In this document: piece by piece, positions 37,121-50,000 of the stretch
Numbering within the stretch: position 1 is the stretch's first letter
Layout of the letters: every line of letters begins with the position of its first letter
NCBI GenBank assembly: GCA_037903475.1
Contig: JBAJFG010000484.1
Span: forward strand, 1,116,001 to 1,180,000
Source of the DNA: Ancylostoma caninum
Lineage: Eukaryota > Nematoda > Chromadorea > Rhabditida > Ancylostomatidae
Reading direction: 5' to 3'
DNA: 64,000 nucleotides
The notes under the pieces: model-generated
Told to the model about the DNA's origin: nothing
The model's database searches: none
Seen by the model: the letters and a program-made list of their open reading frames with translations, nothing else
Program-made: the position numbers and the translations under genes

Positions 37121-40100
37121 GTCTAGGTGCCCCTCGCACTCTAAGTATGCTCCACACTCGCGACTCTGAATCCACGAGCGTGGAGCATTTAATAACTCGT
37201 AAGCACTTAGAGTGCTAAAATATTTAGTCACTGTATTTAGCATGAATTCGTCCGATTCACTTCCAGGTCCTTTTCCAAGACTTCCTCACAAACCCAGGTG
37301 AGGGAGAAAGTGGGCTACAGGCTCCTTTCCTTTGGGGACAGACAGTGGCAACTGACTTTGAAGCATGATTTCGACAACGAAAAATAATGAGTAATGTTTA
37401 AAAATTGACCCTCCAATGAAGAAATTCCCCACTGAAACCTAGAAGATTCCCTAAGAAGGGTTCCCATATGAATCCCAAGAGAGGTTTCTTTTTCAAAAAC
37501 GATGTGCTTCGTTCATTCTCAACGACCCCGTACAAACTACTTGCAATTTCTGCCATTTGTCTTTGTAGGGTCCCTTTTCGATTCATCATTCTTATTTGTC
37601 CCCCTTCTCGCTTATCTTCTAACATCCCACGGTGCATTATATGTCAAAGTGCCTCCGAAGAAAAAAAATGGAAGGCATTCTTTTCTTCCGAGCTCCTCCA
37701 GACAAGGGAAAGGACAAGTGAAACCCCTCTCAAAAATGCAACATTTCCGTCAGAAGCTTCTTGACTCTGAAGTTTTACATGGAGCAATTCATACGAATAT
37801 GCGCGTCTTCGCAAGGCTTAAAAAGCAAACCTGGATGAGAAACACTGAAAAGAATGAGAACCAGACGGAAATCCAGAAGAATTTCCCTCCTTGATTCCTA
37901 GCGTGTGGGATTCGTGGAAGACCGTGAGCAGTGGTGTTGTTCAGAAATCGACGTACAGCACTCCAAGGCTAAATTTTCTTCCATTACAAATATTGTTGAA
38001 TACATGAGTGCTATTTGAGTTTTACCGTTCTTGGATGAGCAAAGTCTAATTTGGAGGAGCCCATAATTATAGGAAACACCTCCCAAGGACAGAAGTATTG
38101 GCAACACTGACTTCTTCCAGCTCTGAAGAAAAAATACGGTGAATATCTGCTCCGTCTTGTTACCCTTTCCACCAATAATTGCCCTTGCCTTAATGAAGCT
38201 TTTTGCAGAATACGAAATGAATGTTGTAATGAAAAGGTTGCAAGTAAACGACTTAGCCAATTCTTTTACACATGAGCAGAGCAGGACGCAAATGGAAATG
38301 AAGCGGAAAAGCAACAAACACAATGGAGAGCGCAGCTGGAGTGGGAGCAACTAACCCCAAGATGAAATTACTGAGTTGTACTGCAAGGGAATAACACGAT
38401 TCCGGTACTCTACAAAGGCTCAGCAGGTGCCATGTGGTTACCTATTCGACTTCTAATTGTCTTGCTAGCTGGCGGCATCTCGCGAAGGCCTTACTAGTCC
38501 ACGTAATTACTGAAAAGGGGAAACAAATGAGCGAGAGTGGTCAGAGCAAAGTTTGGCTACAGTGGGTGATTTTCCAGGAAATTCGAGGAAAACTAGTCCG
38601 AATGGACGGATATTGGAGCTACAAGTATAAAATGAATCTATAATCTTTGGGATTTACAAGATTCTAGCAGAAATAACCTTATAAATAGAAAGGAAAAGGG
38701 AATGATAGAAATCCAATTAAATTTTGATTTTTTGGACGCTAACACAAGCCATACTCATAGCCAAAATACGGTAGTCAGGAATTGCTTGTCATTTTTTTTC
38801 CAATCACACCTACAATTTTCAAAACTAGGACCTATCTAACGGCATATTTCCCGGATAGCTATGTTTCCGGAAGATAAATGTTCACAAAACCTGCAGTTTT
38901 AACCAATTTTGCTCTGTGCTCTGTGAATCCTTAAAAATAATGAGATGCAGAGAGTTTTTATGCACGACAAAATGAGAACTATGTATCTGCGTGGAGTACT
39001 CTTTCAATCTCTCGTAAGCATCCCATCATCATCCAGGAAGGAGGACGTCCAGCACATGAACCCTTACTAATCCTACGTTTTCTCCTGGGAAATGAGAGCA
39101 TGCTCCCTTCCCCCGTAATTAACCTTCACAAATTGAACGCTTAGAAGTTCTCGGTGGGAGAACAAAATATGAAATATTCAGTGATGAGCTTCGGGATGCG
39201 GAATATTGTTTAAAGGCACTGTAGTTTTTTCAGACAAATATTTTTCATTTTGTGACTCCATAAATCAGCTCCAAGTTCCATGATGAGGCAAGTTCGGTAC
39301 CTCTTCTCTATTTCCAGTCGGCTGTCCAATTTAACTTTAGTATTTGTGATGTCATTACTACCTATTCAGTTCAATTGTACAGCAGAGCCAATTCTTGCCA
39401 TTTCAGCTTTTCTATAATAGATTTTAATCCATCTTGTTGTTAATATAACTGTTCAGATTTTTCATTTCGTTCTCTTGATAGTGAAGACATCTGAAGAATA
39501 GGGAAGTGATACGCCGAAGGGAAAACCTTTTTTTCTCGTTGGAAAATAATGCTTTTTAAGCAGCTTTCCCATGGATGAAATCCTTTTTCTGCAACTGTCC
39601 TATCGAAAATCATATGCATATTTGCCATCTCATAATTTTCAAATTCGGAAAAGTTTAAAATGCAGAACAGTCTTCCGCGATCTCAGCGAAATTTCGGCTG
39701 AAGAAAAATCAGTAAAACGAAGTCGAAAATTGGTTAAATAGTTCAAGGAGGGAGGTAAAATTCTACAGATGAAGAAGGAAGAGCTCGACGATCAAATTTC
39801 GACGACCAGGAAGTCTCGCCAGCCGTGGAAGAGAAGGAGGTCCGCTTGACGAGATCCTTTAGAAGTTGAGCCTGCTTGCTGCAAAAAATTGGTGAAAATT
39901 CAAACTAATTCAGTTTTATTTTTGTTTGAGAGTTCGTAGAGACCCATCCAGCAAATATTCATGCTTTCTGAAGTCTTTGATGGGATCTGAGCGGTGGATG
40001 AGGAGGGATCGTGTTCCATTTGAGAGGATTCAGCAGGTCCTACCACGATTCCGCGGCCGCGACGCTATGAAACCATTTTCCTTTGTAGTTGAGAGCAGTA

Positions 40101-40641
40101 TTGTATCCATGAAGAATCCTTGTCAAGGTATTCAATTAAATCTGTCTACAAATTTTTCACGTTTTATTAGGTCTTGCTATGCCATACATATAAGGAAATT
40201 ACAACTTTTTACGTCGCACAAATGTCGATAGGTATACACAGTACATGTTTAATTACTAATCGCAGTCTGATCCTGAATCTCGAGCATGAAAAGCAGTACA
40301 CGTTTCTAAGTGATATCTAGTATAGCGAAAATGAGAAAACTTCCTGTCCCATCAACAACGCCATATTATTTCAACAAGAAATTCAAGCAAGTAAGCGGGA
40401 ATTTTTCAATGTTTCAACAATAGTGATCTATAGAATCCTGATTTTTGAGGAATATCTGGGGTTCACAACACAGATCCGGTTTAACTTTTTTCATACAAGT
40501 CATTGACAAAACCGTAAGATTTGATCGCCCTTGCATAAAATTTTTTAAGCCTTTCCACGGCAGAGAATCTTCTCACACAACGCAAAGCTGTACTTTTTAC
40601 ACTAGCATTAATGCAAAGCCATTTGTACGTCGTTGATGATT

Positions 40642-43600
40642 TCAATTCGGTTGAGTTGTTGACCAAACAGCCAAATAGTTTTGAGAAGCAGTTATGAGAG
40701 TATTATTTGTGGGATGCAGCGATAGATCGACGATTCTGGTATCCACGGCCAGTCTCTGTACAGCGTTTCCGCCATGACGTCGTGCCCAGATATGGACTTC
40801 TTCACCGACAGCACTGAAAAGAAGACAGAAGTCTGATTCATAAGAATGGAAGAATGAACGAATTTGGGTGTAACCTTGCAAGTAAGAATTCATTGCTGCA
40901 CAGGAAAGCCTGCTCATTCGAAAGCATCGCGCCTGAGAAGGGGAACTTGTCCAGAACCATCTTCTCCAAATCAACACAGTAAACGCTGTACTAAAAAGTA
41001 TGAAATTGTTGTGATAAAGCCTCACAGCAGAAAATAAACTCACTTTTGTGGAAGATGCGAATGCTCGTGTTTCGTAACTTACAAATAATTGTCTGAAATT
41101 GAAGAAGTTCAGCAATTGGGGTGCATAAAATAAATGAGTAAAGAAATTGTAGTTCCAGTCAGTAATTTTTGCACCACAGAATATCGCTCAAATGGGCTAA
41201 CGCTCAGCACCAACTACGCGGCGCGGCATGGGTGTCGCCGGTATGGATGTATTCCGTATGTTTTCCTTCATTTTTCCTTCTGTCCTCATTTTTGTTTCGA
41301 AATCCTCGGGTCGGCGTAGCAAGAGTCATAAGGGAAACAGCAATACTGGGAACGCACAACAACCGCGCCGCGTAGAACGTGCGGCGCGACAGACCAGGTG
41401 GGTGTTATCCTGTGAAGCAGTAGGGGTGCGGTAGGTTTCGTATGCTTTCAGGAACAATTATGACTGGGAAGGTCACGTCAAGAACGTTCCGCCTTCCGAA
41501 ATCCATTTAGAAGATTGTTGGTCATGATAGATCCATGCTCAACATTTTTTCTCAAATAGAGAAAGAAATGAAAACGAGGATGATTTGTAGATGGATAATT
41601 CCGGCTGGATAGTTCAATAGTTCAAGACTGAGTTAATAGAAGAACCCCGGCGACATGGATGATACATGGATGTGGTCATGGATAATAACAAATTGTAAGT
41701 AATGTCGAATCAGTGCATTGAATGCATCACCTGTTGATGTTTTTCAGGAATAATCCGCATTGTGGATGTAATTTAAGTCGTCGTTAATAGCTTTTATCAC
41801 GCAAACTTCTGGAAGGACTTACTTCTTATCCACAGAGATAGCAATGTTTGTAATGACACCGTCAACTTCAATGTAGTGGTCTGGAGTGTCGACTCGCCGT
41901 AGAACAAAGTTCCATCCGTCGTCTTCTTCCCTATAGTTTAACACTTCAGTATGTACAAATAAATTTAGAATTATTATACTCCTAATTAGTAGCTCACCCC
42001 TCTTGCTCTGGTTTCTCAAAGCGCTTCATCGCCAAGGCTTCATTGAATAAATTATGATCAATCAGCTTGAAACAAACTCGTCCACTGTTTTCACCATCCA
42101 CAAATATGAGCATTTTCAAGAGGATTTCATGGCAAATGCAGTTACAATCTAAATACTTAAATGTAAATTCTGCTTGATTTCCTGCCCTGTTTCTACTTCA
42201 ACTTCGTAGTTTTCGAAATCCAGGAGAACACCTACCAGCCACGGTTCCAGGATGCTCCACACCATTTTTATGCTTCAAATAGCACTCAAAGCACTGCTGC
42301 TGAGCATCGAGAACTCGTCGCAGCTCCGACAGATCATTTGCTGAATTCGCACACAGCTCCAGTTCGGCCAACTTCTCTTCCAGCGTCTTAACACTTGCTC
42401 TTAGAGTTGCACACATATGAAACGGATAAATGAATGGATGTGGAAACAGTAACCTTGTTTTCCATATCTGCTTCTTGTGTAAGTTGCAAAACTCGACGGA
42501 AGCGTGAAGAAACGTAATTTGAAATGAGTGGGAATCGAAGCTTGCCATCCCTGTTGAGGAACCTGTAAATGTGTGGCATGATTTTGGCAGTATATTTTTT
42601 GGATAGGCTTGAGAAAGTCTGGTCTGATTTAAGTGCTTTTCTTGTATTTGAAGACCAGAAAAAAAGCTTTGCACTTTCCCTGTTTGAAGGAAAATGTATT
42701 CGGGACCCTTCTAATACGTTGAGGATTCCCAAAGGTAAGGGGGGGGGGGGGGATAAAGTTACAGGATAAATGGGAACTAATTTTTTTCTGAGCATACGCG
42801 ACTTTTAGGATAACGTGTAAGATTTTCTACTCTAGCAACTATTTCCTGGGCCTACCTGATTTTTTTTCATAATATCCTGTCAAGTTTTCTTCACCTGTAC
42901 TTAATAGAGGTCGAAAACGGAGAGGAGGAGGGAGGGGGAGGAGGAGAGGGGGGGGGGGGAGGTGAAGGGGCAATGAGGTGAGGGAGAGAGAGGGGAAGAG
43001 GATGTGGGGGAAAAAGTGGCGCATCTTTTAAAAAGAGGGATCATGAGGTTTGAAATTTCGACGACCATTTCACTGGAAAATTAGACCTAGTTTCAAATAA
43101 TTACAAGTAAGTTTTTGGGAAAGTTATGGTTGAGGTACAGTCAGGTCCGGCAGCCACTGCAAATGGGCGCCGGCGGGCGCCGGCCGCCGCCACCCTCCGG
43201 CGCTCCGGTATTAATGAGCTATAAATCACTCGAGCTTGGGAGAAAGCGAAGAAAAATACAATTTTAGTCCATAGTAGACAGAGTGCAGTGGATATGTTAA
43301 GGCTGTAAAGCAGGGGACCATTTTCACAACTTTCACGTTTTTTCATTTTTGTGATTTTCATGGGGAAAGATTTCTGAATACACAATAAGCGAAGCCAACT
43401 CTTCCATTTTCTGCTATAGTACACTGCTTCGCGAATACAAAAATGGCCGTTATTCTTCTAGAGATGGAGACAGTACTTCAGTTATCCCATCTGAATAATA
43501 AAGCTCATCCAATTCGGGATCCTCAGAAATAATTGAAATCCGTATAAATTGTTCCATATCCATTGCGAAGTAGTTCTACCGCTGTCATTTATCTTTCGTG

Positions 43601-46600
43601 GAGCAGTCCTTTACGGCGGAGTTACTCTCTCCCGGTTTCCCTCAACTCTGAAAAAGTGGTTTTTCACTATTACTTACACTATTACTATTACTTACACTTA
43701 CACTTATCGTAGTTTATCTTCGAAATTTATGCAAAACGTTGCCGGATGCCTTCCTGGACTACCCGAAGGAGATCACGGGGGACGTTCCAAGCAGTGAACT
43801 CCAAACACTGCGATACTTAACTCTGGATCTCCAATGGAGTGGAACCAGCGATAGGGACAGATTGCAATCTGCCACTCAAACCACTGAGCCATCCGGGCTA
43901 CTTTTTATGTTGGAGTTTGTTAGATAACTGCAGCAGTCGTATGCAGCATACTATATGTATTTGCAAAACGGGGGCACAGGGCAGGATTCGATCCCCTGAC
44001 CACCACAACGTCGATCATTCACTCAACACACTGAGCTATGTGCGCACGCGATGCAACGTACAAATGGTGTCCGCTATCACTTACACTTACACCTATCGTA
44101 GTTTATCTTAGAAATTTAGGTGAAAAGGGAGTTGGGTGGGGCCACTCCTGTGAAGCCTAAGCCTAAGCCTTGAACCCATTCTTAAGCATAGGGTTAGGCT
44201 TATCTACCCTGTCTACTATGGACTAAAATTGTATTTTTCTTCGCTTTATCCCAAGCTCGAAGGATTTATAGCTCATTAATACCAGGGCGCCGGACGCCCA
44301 TATGCAGTTGCTGCCGGACCGGACTGTAAGCAATAAAGAAGCTGATATACTTTAATCTGCTTTGTTCTAGAATTTTTCTCTTTAAAATTTTTTACCATAG
44401 TCCACCTCTGACCTCTCCTGCCAGCGGTAATGCTCACTAATCAACTCTTGTCTCAAGGATGATCTACCATGATCAAGGAGTGACTACGTGGGTGGTCCTC
44501 CTACATCAGCCGCAGTGCTGCCTCACTTTCCCATTTTCTCTTACAGGTGGTTACCACGTGTAAAGAAAAGAAAAATGGATTATAGAAAGTAGTAATGTTG
44601 TTGTAGTAGCCCTCACCTGAGCAGAGGGCACAACACACCAGTGAGAGCCCCTTTTCGATCTTTAGGAACCGACATCAACCACAGCTGCGAAATTGACGAT
44701 GCAATGGCGGAACTTAATAAAATCACTACAATGAATATAGACTAGATAGCAAAACAGTACTTATTTATTTATTTATTTATTACATGGGTATACCATGCGA
44801 TTCATAAAACAAGAATAAAACACTCATAAAACGTTCGCAAAACATGGATACAAAAAACCAAACAGAAGGCTGGACTTTGGAACCAGCATTGAGATTTATG
44901 TCCATTTAAGCGAAAATTCTCAATTATGACAATAAATCTATAGTTGCTTAAAAAAACTCGCCTGAATCTGAACTGATAGATCTCTCCACATATTAAGTAG
45001 TCGTTATCAAACCAACATGCAACACCCGGTGGAGAGCACGGCGATCGGCAAATGAAGTGAACTTCTCCAGTCGGGTCTGAAAATCAACGGCTTAGGGTGT
45101 CCCAAACAAAGAAGTGGCTCATAACTATGTAATTATTTATTAAGTCAATCACAAGATAGTTTGAGAAGCGAATATGTTACATGGCCCACGTCGTAAATTA
45201 GTGGAAGTGCGAAAATAGAGCAAATAACTGTGAAGGGTGTAATGTTAAGTAAATATTTGTTCTTTTCTACACACACTTGCAAGCATTTACAGAACAGAAA
45301 AAGTTAATACGTCGAGAACTGAAAAAATTTTTCGAGTTCTGGAAGCTTCATCGATCTGATTACATCGACTAGAAGTTACTCGCTTAATTGTATGAATCGG
45401 CACTAGCTTCTGGAAACTTGTGCTGCTTCCATGCTAAGTAATATTACTATGGTAAAGCTCAGGTAGATGCTTCGGTTCAAGCTTACCTATGGAAAATACA
45501 GCTAGTTCTCCTGACCCGTCTTGTCTCACGCCTGTCAGCATCACCTTAATTAAATAACCTTGGTTAGAGCTTACATTAACATGTTCATTACTTCAATTTG
45601 CGCTTGGAACTGCTGGGAAAATCTGTAAGCAGTGTCAACTTCGAGCAACTTTGAAGTTGCATCACAACTACTGCATTGGCTTAACTCAAAATCTTTGACT
45701 AGAGTTGGTCAGAATTCCATAACACTCATCAGTAGAACAGAGAACAAAAATGAATAAGATAATCACAGTGTAAGGGAAAAGAAAGAGACAGTCGGAAAAA
45801 GTTTTGGCGAAAAGAACCAGAAGAAAAGGAGTGGCTCAGAGTCAGCATTACGGAACGATTTACGAGAGAAAAAATTACCTGTCACCAAATGGGGTTCGAA
45901 CAACAACAATTTGTTACTTCTTTTCAGTATACAAGAAATGACCTAATCCAGGAAATTCAAAAGATTGAGGTTTTCATCACAAACGATTCATGCACGTATG
46001 TACAAGTGCGAAAGCTATACTGGTTTGAAAAAGCTGCATTCCACAAGGTATAAGAGTGCAGGACACCTGTACAAGATACATAGGGATGGAGTTAGCGGTT
46101 AGCCAAGCCTTCCTCATACTTACAAATACACAAGTTTGGATGGAGCATGTTTTCATGAAATTTCCTAAGATTAATATTTCTATCATGTTTTCATGAAATA
46201 GCAAGTTTTAGAGCCACTTCCATATGCAATCTATTTTTGGAAAGGTCGTTTGGACATTCCTAACAGATAAGTCAATGTTTTGCTTGATGCAGCAATAGAT
46301 GGGGATGACACGGGTCTTTGTATGAATCATTATGAGTTATTGAAGAAAGCAGAAGCATTATTAGCAAAACAGCTTAATTTGAGAAGAGGAATGGGTATTT
46401 AAAGTACATATTTTGGATGTAAATAGTTCATTCAATTGTTTTTAGAATTTTAGAATTAATAGGAGAATGTATTTAGATACATAGCAATATGTAAGAAATG
46501 TTCTAGCAAACTACATTTATATTGATGTGTGACTAATCAAAGTGGAGCTTCCTGGTTTATGCTGCAACGAAAAGCACAAACAAGAGTTATGAAAAAATGA

Positions 46601-47014
46601 GTCAGGGGGAAAGTGCATAAAAAGAACTTTCTAGAAATTTCCATCAGCCTCCTATCTTTTCCACGTTCTTATATTCTGAGCCAGATGACAACTTAATATT
46701 ACTTGCTTTTTTTCTAGAGACAAATATCCTCCAGTGGATTCACATCACATTGTTAATTTCTCCCTGAGCTTCTCATTCGTGAAATATAAGGAATTTTAAC
46801 ACGATTCTCAAATGTAACTTTGCCGAGTTTGAGAGCTGTGGAATTCCACCGATTCTAGACATCTGGATATTACTACATATACTATTACTATACTTGAGAT
46901 TTGATGAAAGCGAGTATTTGATCCGTTCAAATAATAGCTGAGGAGTCGATTCAAAGGAATCGAGATGGAGAAAGCTCCGAGGCTCCTAGCATTATTTCCT
47001 GTAAGGTTGTGTTG

Positions 47015-47080
<66 letters not shown>

Positions 47081-50000
47081 TCTGAGCATCCTCAATGTCG
47101 ACTCATTCTAAACTGAGGATTCAAAATCCATTACATCAGCCAAATTTCTCGATTTCACGTAAGAGTACTGGATAAAGGAGGCAGTATAATTATCATTTTA
47201 TAGAATAATTTCATTTAAGGATCACAGAACAATGCCAGTCCCATTCTGGCTACTACTTTTTCCCGCTGTAATCTCCGCGAAACTCTCTACAAGGGAGAAC
47301 CAAATGCTCAAGGAAGAATGTGGCGACAGATTCCTCCAAATGTCCTCTTCAGCTTCTCGTGAGTTCACGTTAATGAATACCATGGGAGATGGGAGAATCT
47401 TCAGGTATGAAAAGTATGGAGCAAGCGAGATGAATAAACTCCCCGCTGTTCGGTCGACGTTTTTCGATAAAAGACATGCAAATTTTCGCTGCTACTGTGG
47501 AAAATCTGAAAGCTGAAAAAAACTTAATTGCTCGAAAATCCCTTGGGAAGTCCGCAATGAATTTCTTAGCACAGTGGATGTGTCCCTGACGCTTGGTAAA
47601 AATCGGAAATTAAATTACTATAGAATTTGTGTTGAGGGTTCGACCAAGAGCTCACGTCAATAGGAGAAAGAGTGGAGCGGAATGAATATCCCTTTGTTGC
47701 AGCACTTTATATAGAAGAAAAGAGGAAAATAGGTGAGGAGGACGGGGATTTTGTTCGTGCGAACCTATTCTGATGCACAGTTCCAACTACTATGCACAGC
47801 TCTTCCAGGACATCGAACTTTTGCTCTGAGAAGTAGCGATCCTTTCTGCTCAGGAGTTCTGATTTCACGCCGTCACGTGATGACGGCGGCTCACTGCTTC
47901 ATGGAAAACAAGAGGTCAGAAATTAGATCGGAATACTTTGGATTCTCACTGTCACACGTAATCCTAAAAGGTGAAGTAAGGCTTCACCCACTTCTGGAAT
48001 CTTTGCTTGCAGCCTCGGCCCAGAGAATGTCGTGATTACCGCCGGGAGCAAATGTGCAGATCCAGGGCAGTGCGTGAATGATAACAAGCTCAAGTCTTAT
48101 GAAATAGACAAGGTATAAAGAGCTACACATCCGATGCCAAAACCATTCAAGAGAAAACTGTGGAGATATCCTTAATTTCTGCATACTTCCAGATAATCAT
48201 ACATCCTAACTACACTAGCAACCCAATCTCCAAAGATGTAGCGATAGTAGCACTCGGCGAGGATGTCTCTACTGGGGAAGCGAAGCCGATTTGTATGCCC
48301 ACACAACAACAGAAGATCTCAGTACCACTTGTAGCAGCTGGATTCGGACTTAACGGTCAGTGTCATCGTCTCGCAGTAATGATCTAGTCTTAGTTTTATT
48401 GAAAATTTCACAGAAACATGCTTCGCATTTCATGATATAGGCAATACAAACTATTTTTATGTCCTTTATAATTTAATTCGTCTCAACATTCAGAATGTTT
48501 CACCAATGCTGCAAAAATCCAAGGAATTTGCACCAAGAACCTTACTTTCACTTACTTAGGAACAATATGCTCCAAATACAGATATTTTCACTAGTTATGT
48601 TTCTGTTCAGAGCTAGCCAGATAGAAACTAGTGCTCATAATACTGTAATTGTCTTTATTGTATCTTAGAGAACATGGATTTTCCTGGATTACAAATGGTA
48701 AAGTACTCGAAGTATAGGGAAGAACCTGGATATATAGAAACAATGAGCGGATCACAATCGGTGTGTAGGGTAAGCACTACTCAGAAACAATGGATTTGAA
48801 GCCACGGAATAAATGGTCAAGGTAAGCATTTGTTACAGGGCGACAGCGGTGGCCCACTGTTCCAATCCAATGACGAGCAGAAACTTGTCCTAATGGGAAT
48901 CACTTCTGCTGTGAGACCAGATTGTACCACTAACTCGTCCAGTAAGTTTAGGAACAGATTTCCTTCCATTTTGGCTTGGAAAGAATTTCATGTTCCTTCA
49001 AATAAACAGACGCGTAAATATTTTAGCGGCTGTGTTAGCAAGTTTTCGAACTATTGGACTGGACGTAGGTACATTACTGAGATTACCCATGGCAAACATA
49101 TCCACCCATGAGTATGAGCTTACCCAGTCTTTTGATGATGCACCTGGGCTCTGTACTTCTACCTGATACCCAAGCTGAAGGACTTTGGGGTTAATAACCC
49201 AGCAAGACGGAGATCAGAGCTGCATAAGGCTACAATGAGGACGAGGCCATTTCCTAGAGGGCAGCGAGAAGCTGAGGAGAGGGGGGATCAAATTTGTTGA
49301 ACTTCGAAAGAATTAGGTTGAAACATAAGATGTTGCTTGAGGTCCATGCTCACGATGCATCGATGAAATTATCCAGGGCAAACGTGTTGACGCCCTCGTT
49401 AACAATGGGTAAAGCTCTGTGGTTTTGCAGCGTTTACCCTGGGTAGTCGCCATGATATGTGCGGCACACATATTTTTCAATGTTATTTCAATCGTAAATG
49501 ATTGCCAGATATGGATTCAGGGCCCAGATGTATCATTGAGCTTACCCATGGTAAACGTATCAATGTACCCAAACTAACTTTTACCAGGCGTTCGGCAACA
49601 TTTTAACCCATACATGACGTTGTCTATGTCTGACAGCACTTGTCAGTACTCATCTCATGAGTATGAGATTACCCATTTTACCAATTATTCATGGAGGCCT
49701 GGCAGGGTAGCTGTCTAGTGAAAGCTGTAACTTACAAACAGTAAATAGAATAATATCACGATTCGCTTCTTCAGTGGCATGGCAGCAATTACAAAACGGA
49801 GTCTCGTGTTATTTTCTTGCTTTTTTTGTGTTTGTAGAACAGTATCCTTCATAATAAATCCTTCCAGAAACTCATGAACAGCCTTTTCAGTGAGAAGAAG
49901 CTTTTTCATGGACGTGCGCAATTATCTCGATTGGATTTGTGACGAAACAGGTGAAGTGGACCACATCAAATGTTAATAATTCAAAATATCCCAGCATTAA

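Larger units (their letters stand above)
26738..40641. other. About 14 kb without a supported gene
   Basis: This interval lies between the 5' end of the unc-8-like gene and the 3' end of the FBXW5-like gene. It should include unc-8 regulatory sequence. I found only simple repeats (listed separately), a hairpin at 37.1 kb and scattered ORFs up to 150 codons with no splice context, domain or codon evidence. Small non-coding RNAs cannot be excluded by eye. Confidence 0.45.

Noticed and set aside
37502..38350. Plus-strand 130-codon and minus-strand 150-codon ORFs.
   Set aside because: Adjacent ORFs on opposite strands with random-looking, hydrophobic/basic translations and no domain; best explained by chance.
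43736..44071. Functional tRNA genes suggested by A and B boxes.
   Set aside because: No seven-base-pair acceptor stem or proper cloverleaf could be drawn, and both modules recur as part of a dispersed repeat, so SINE is the better call.
46808..47095. Arg-Glu repeat protein on the minus strand.
   Set aside because: Pure translation of the (CT)n microsatellite.
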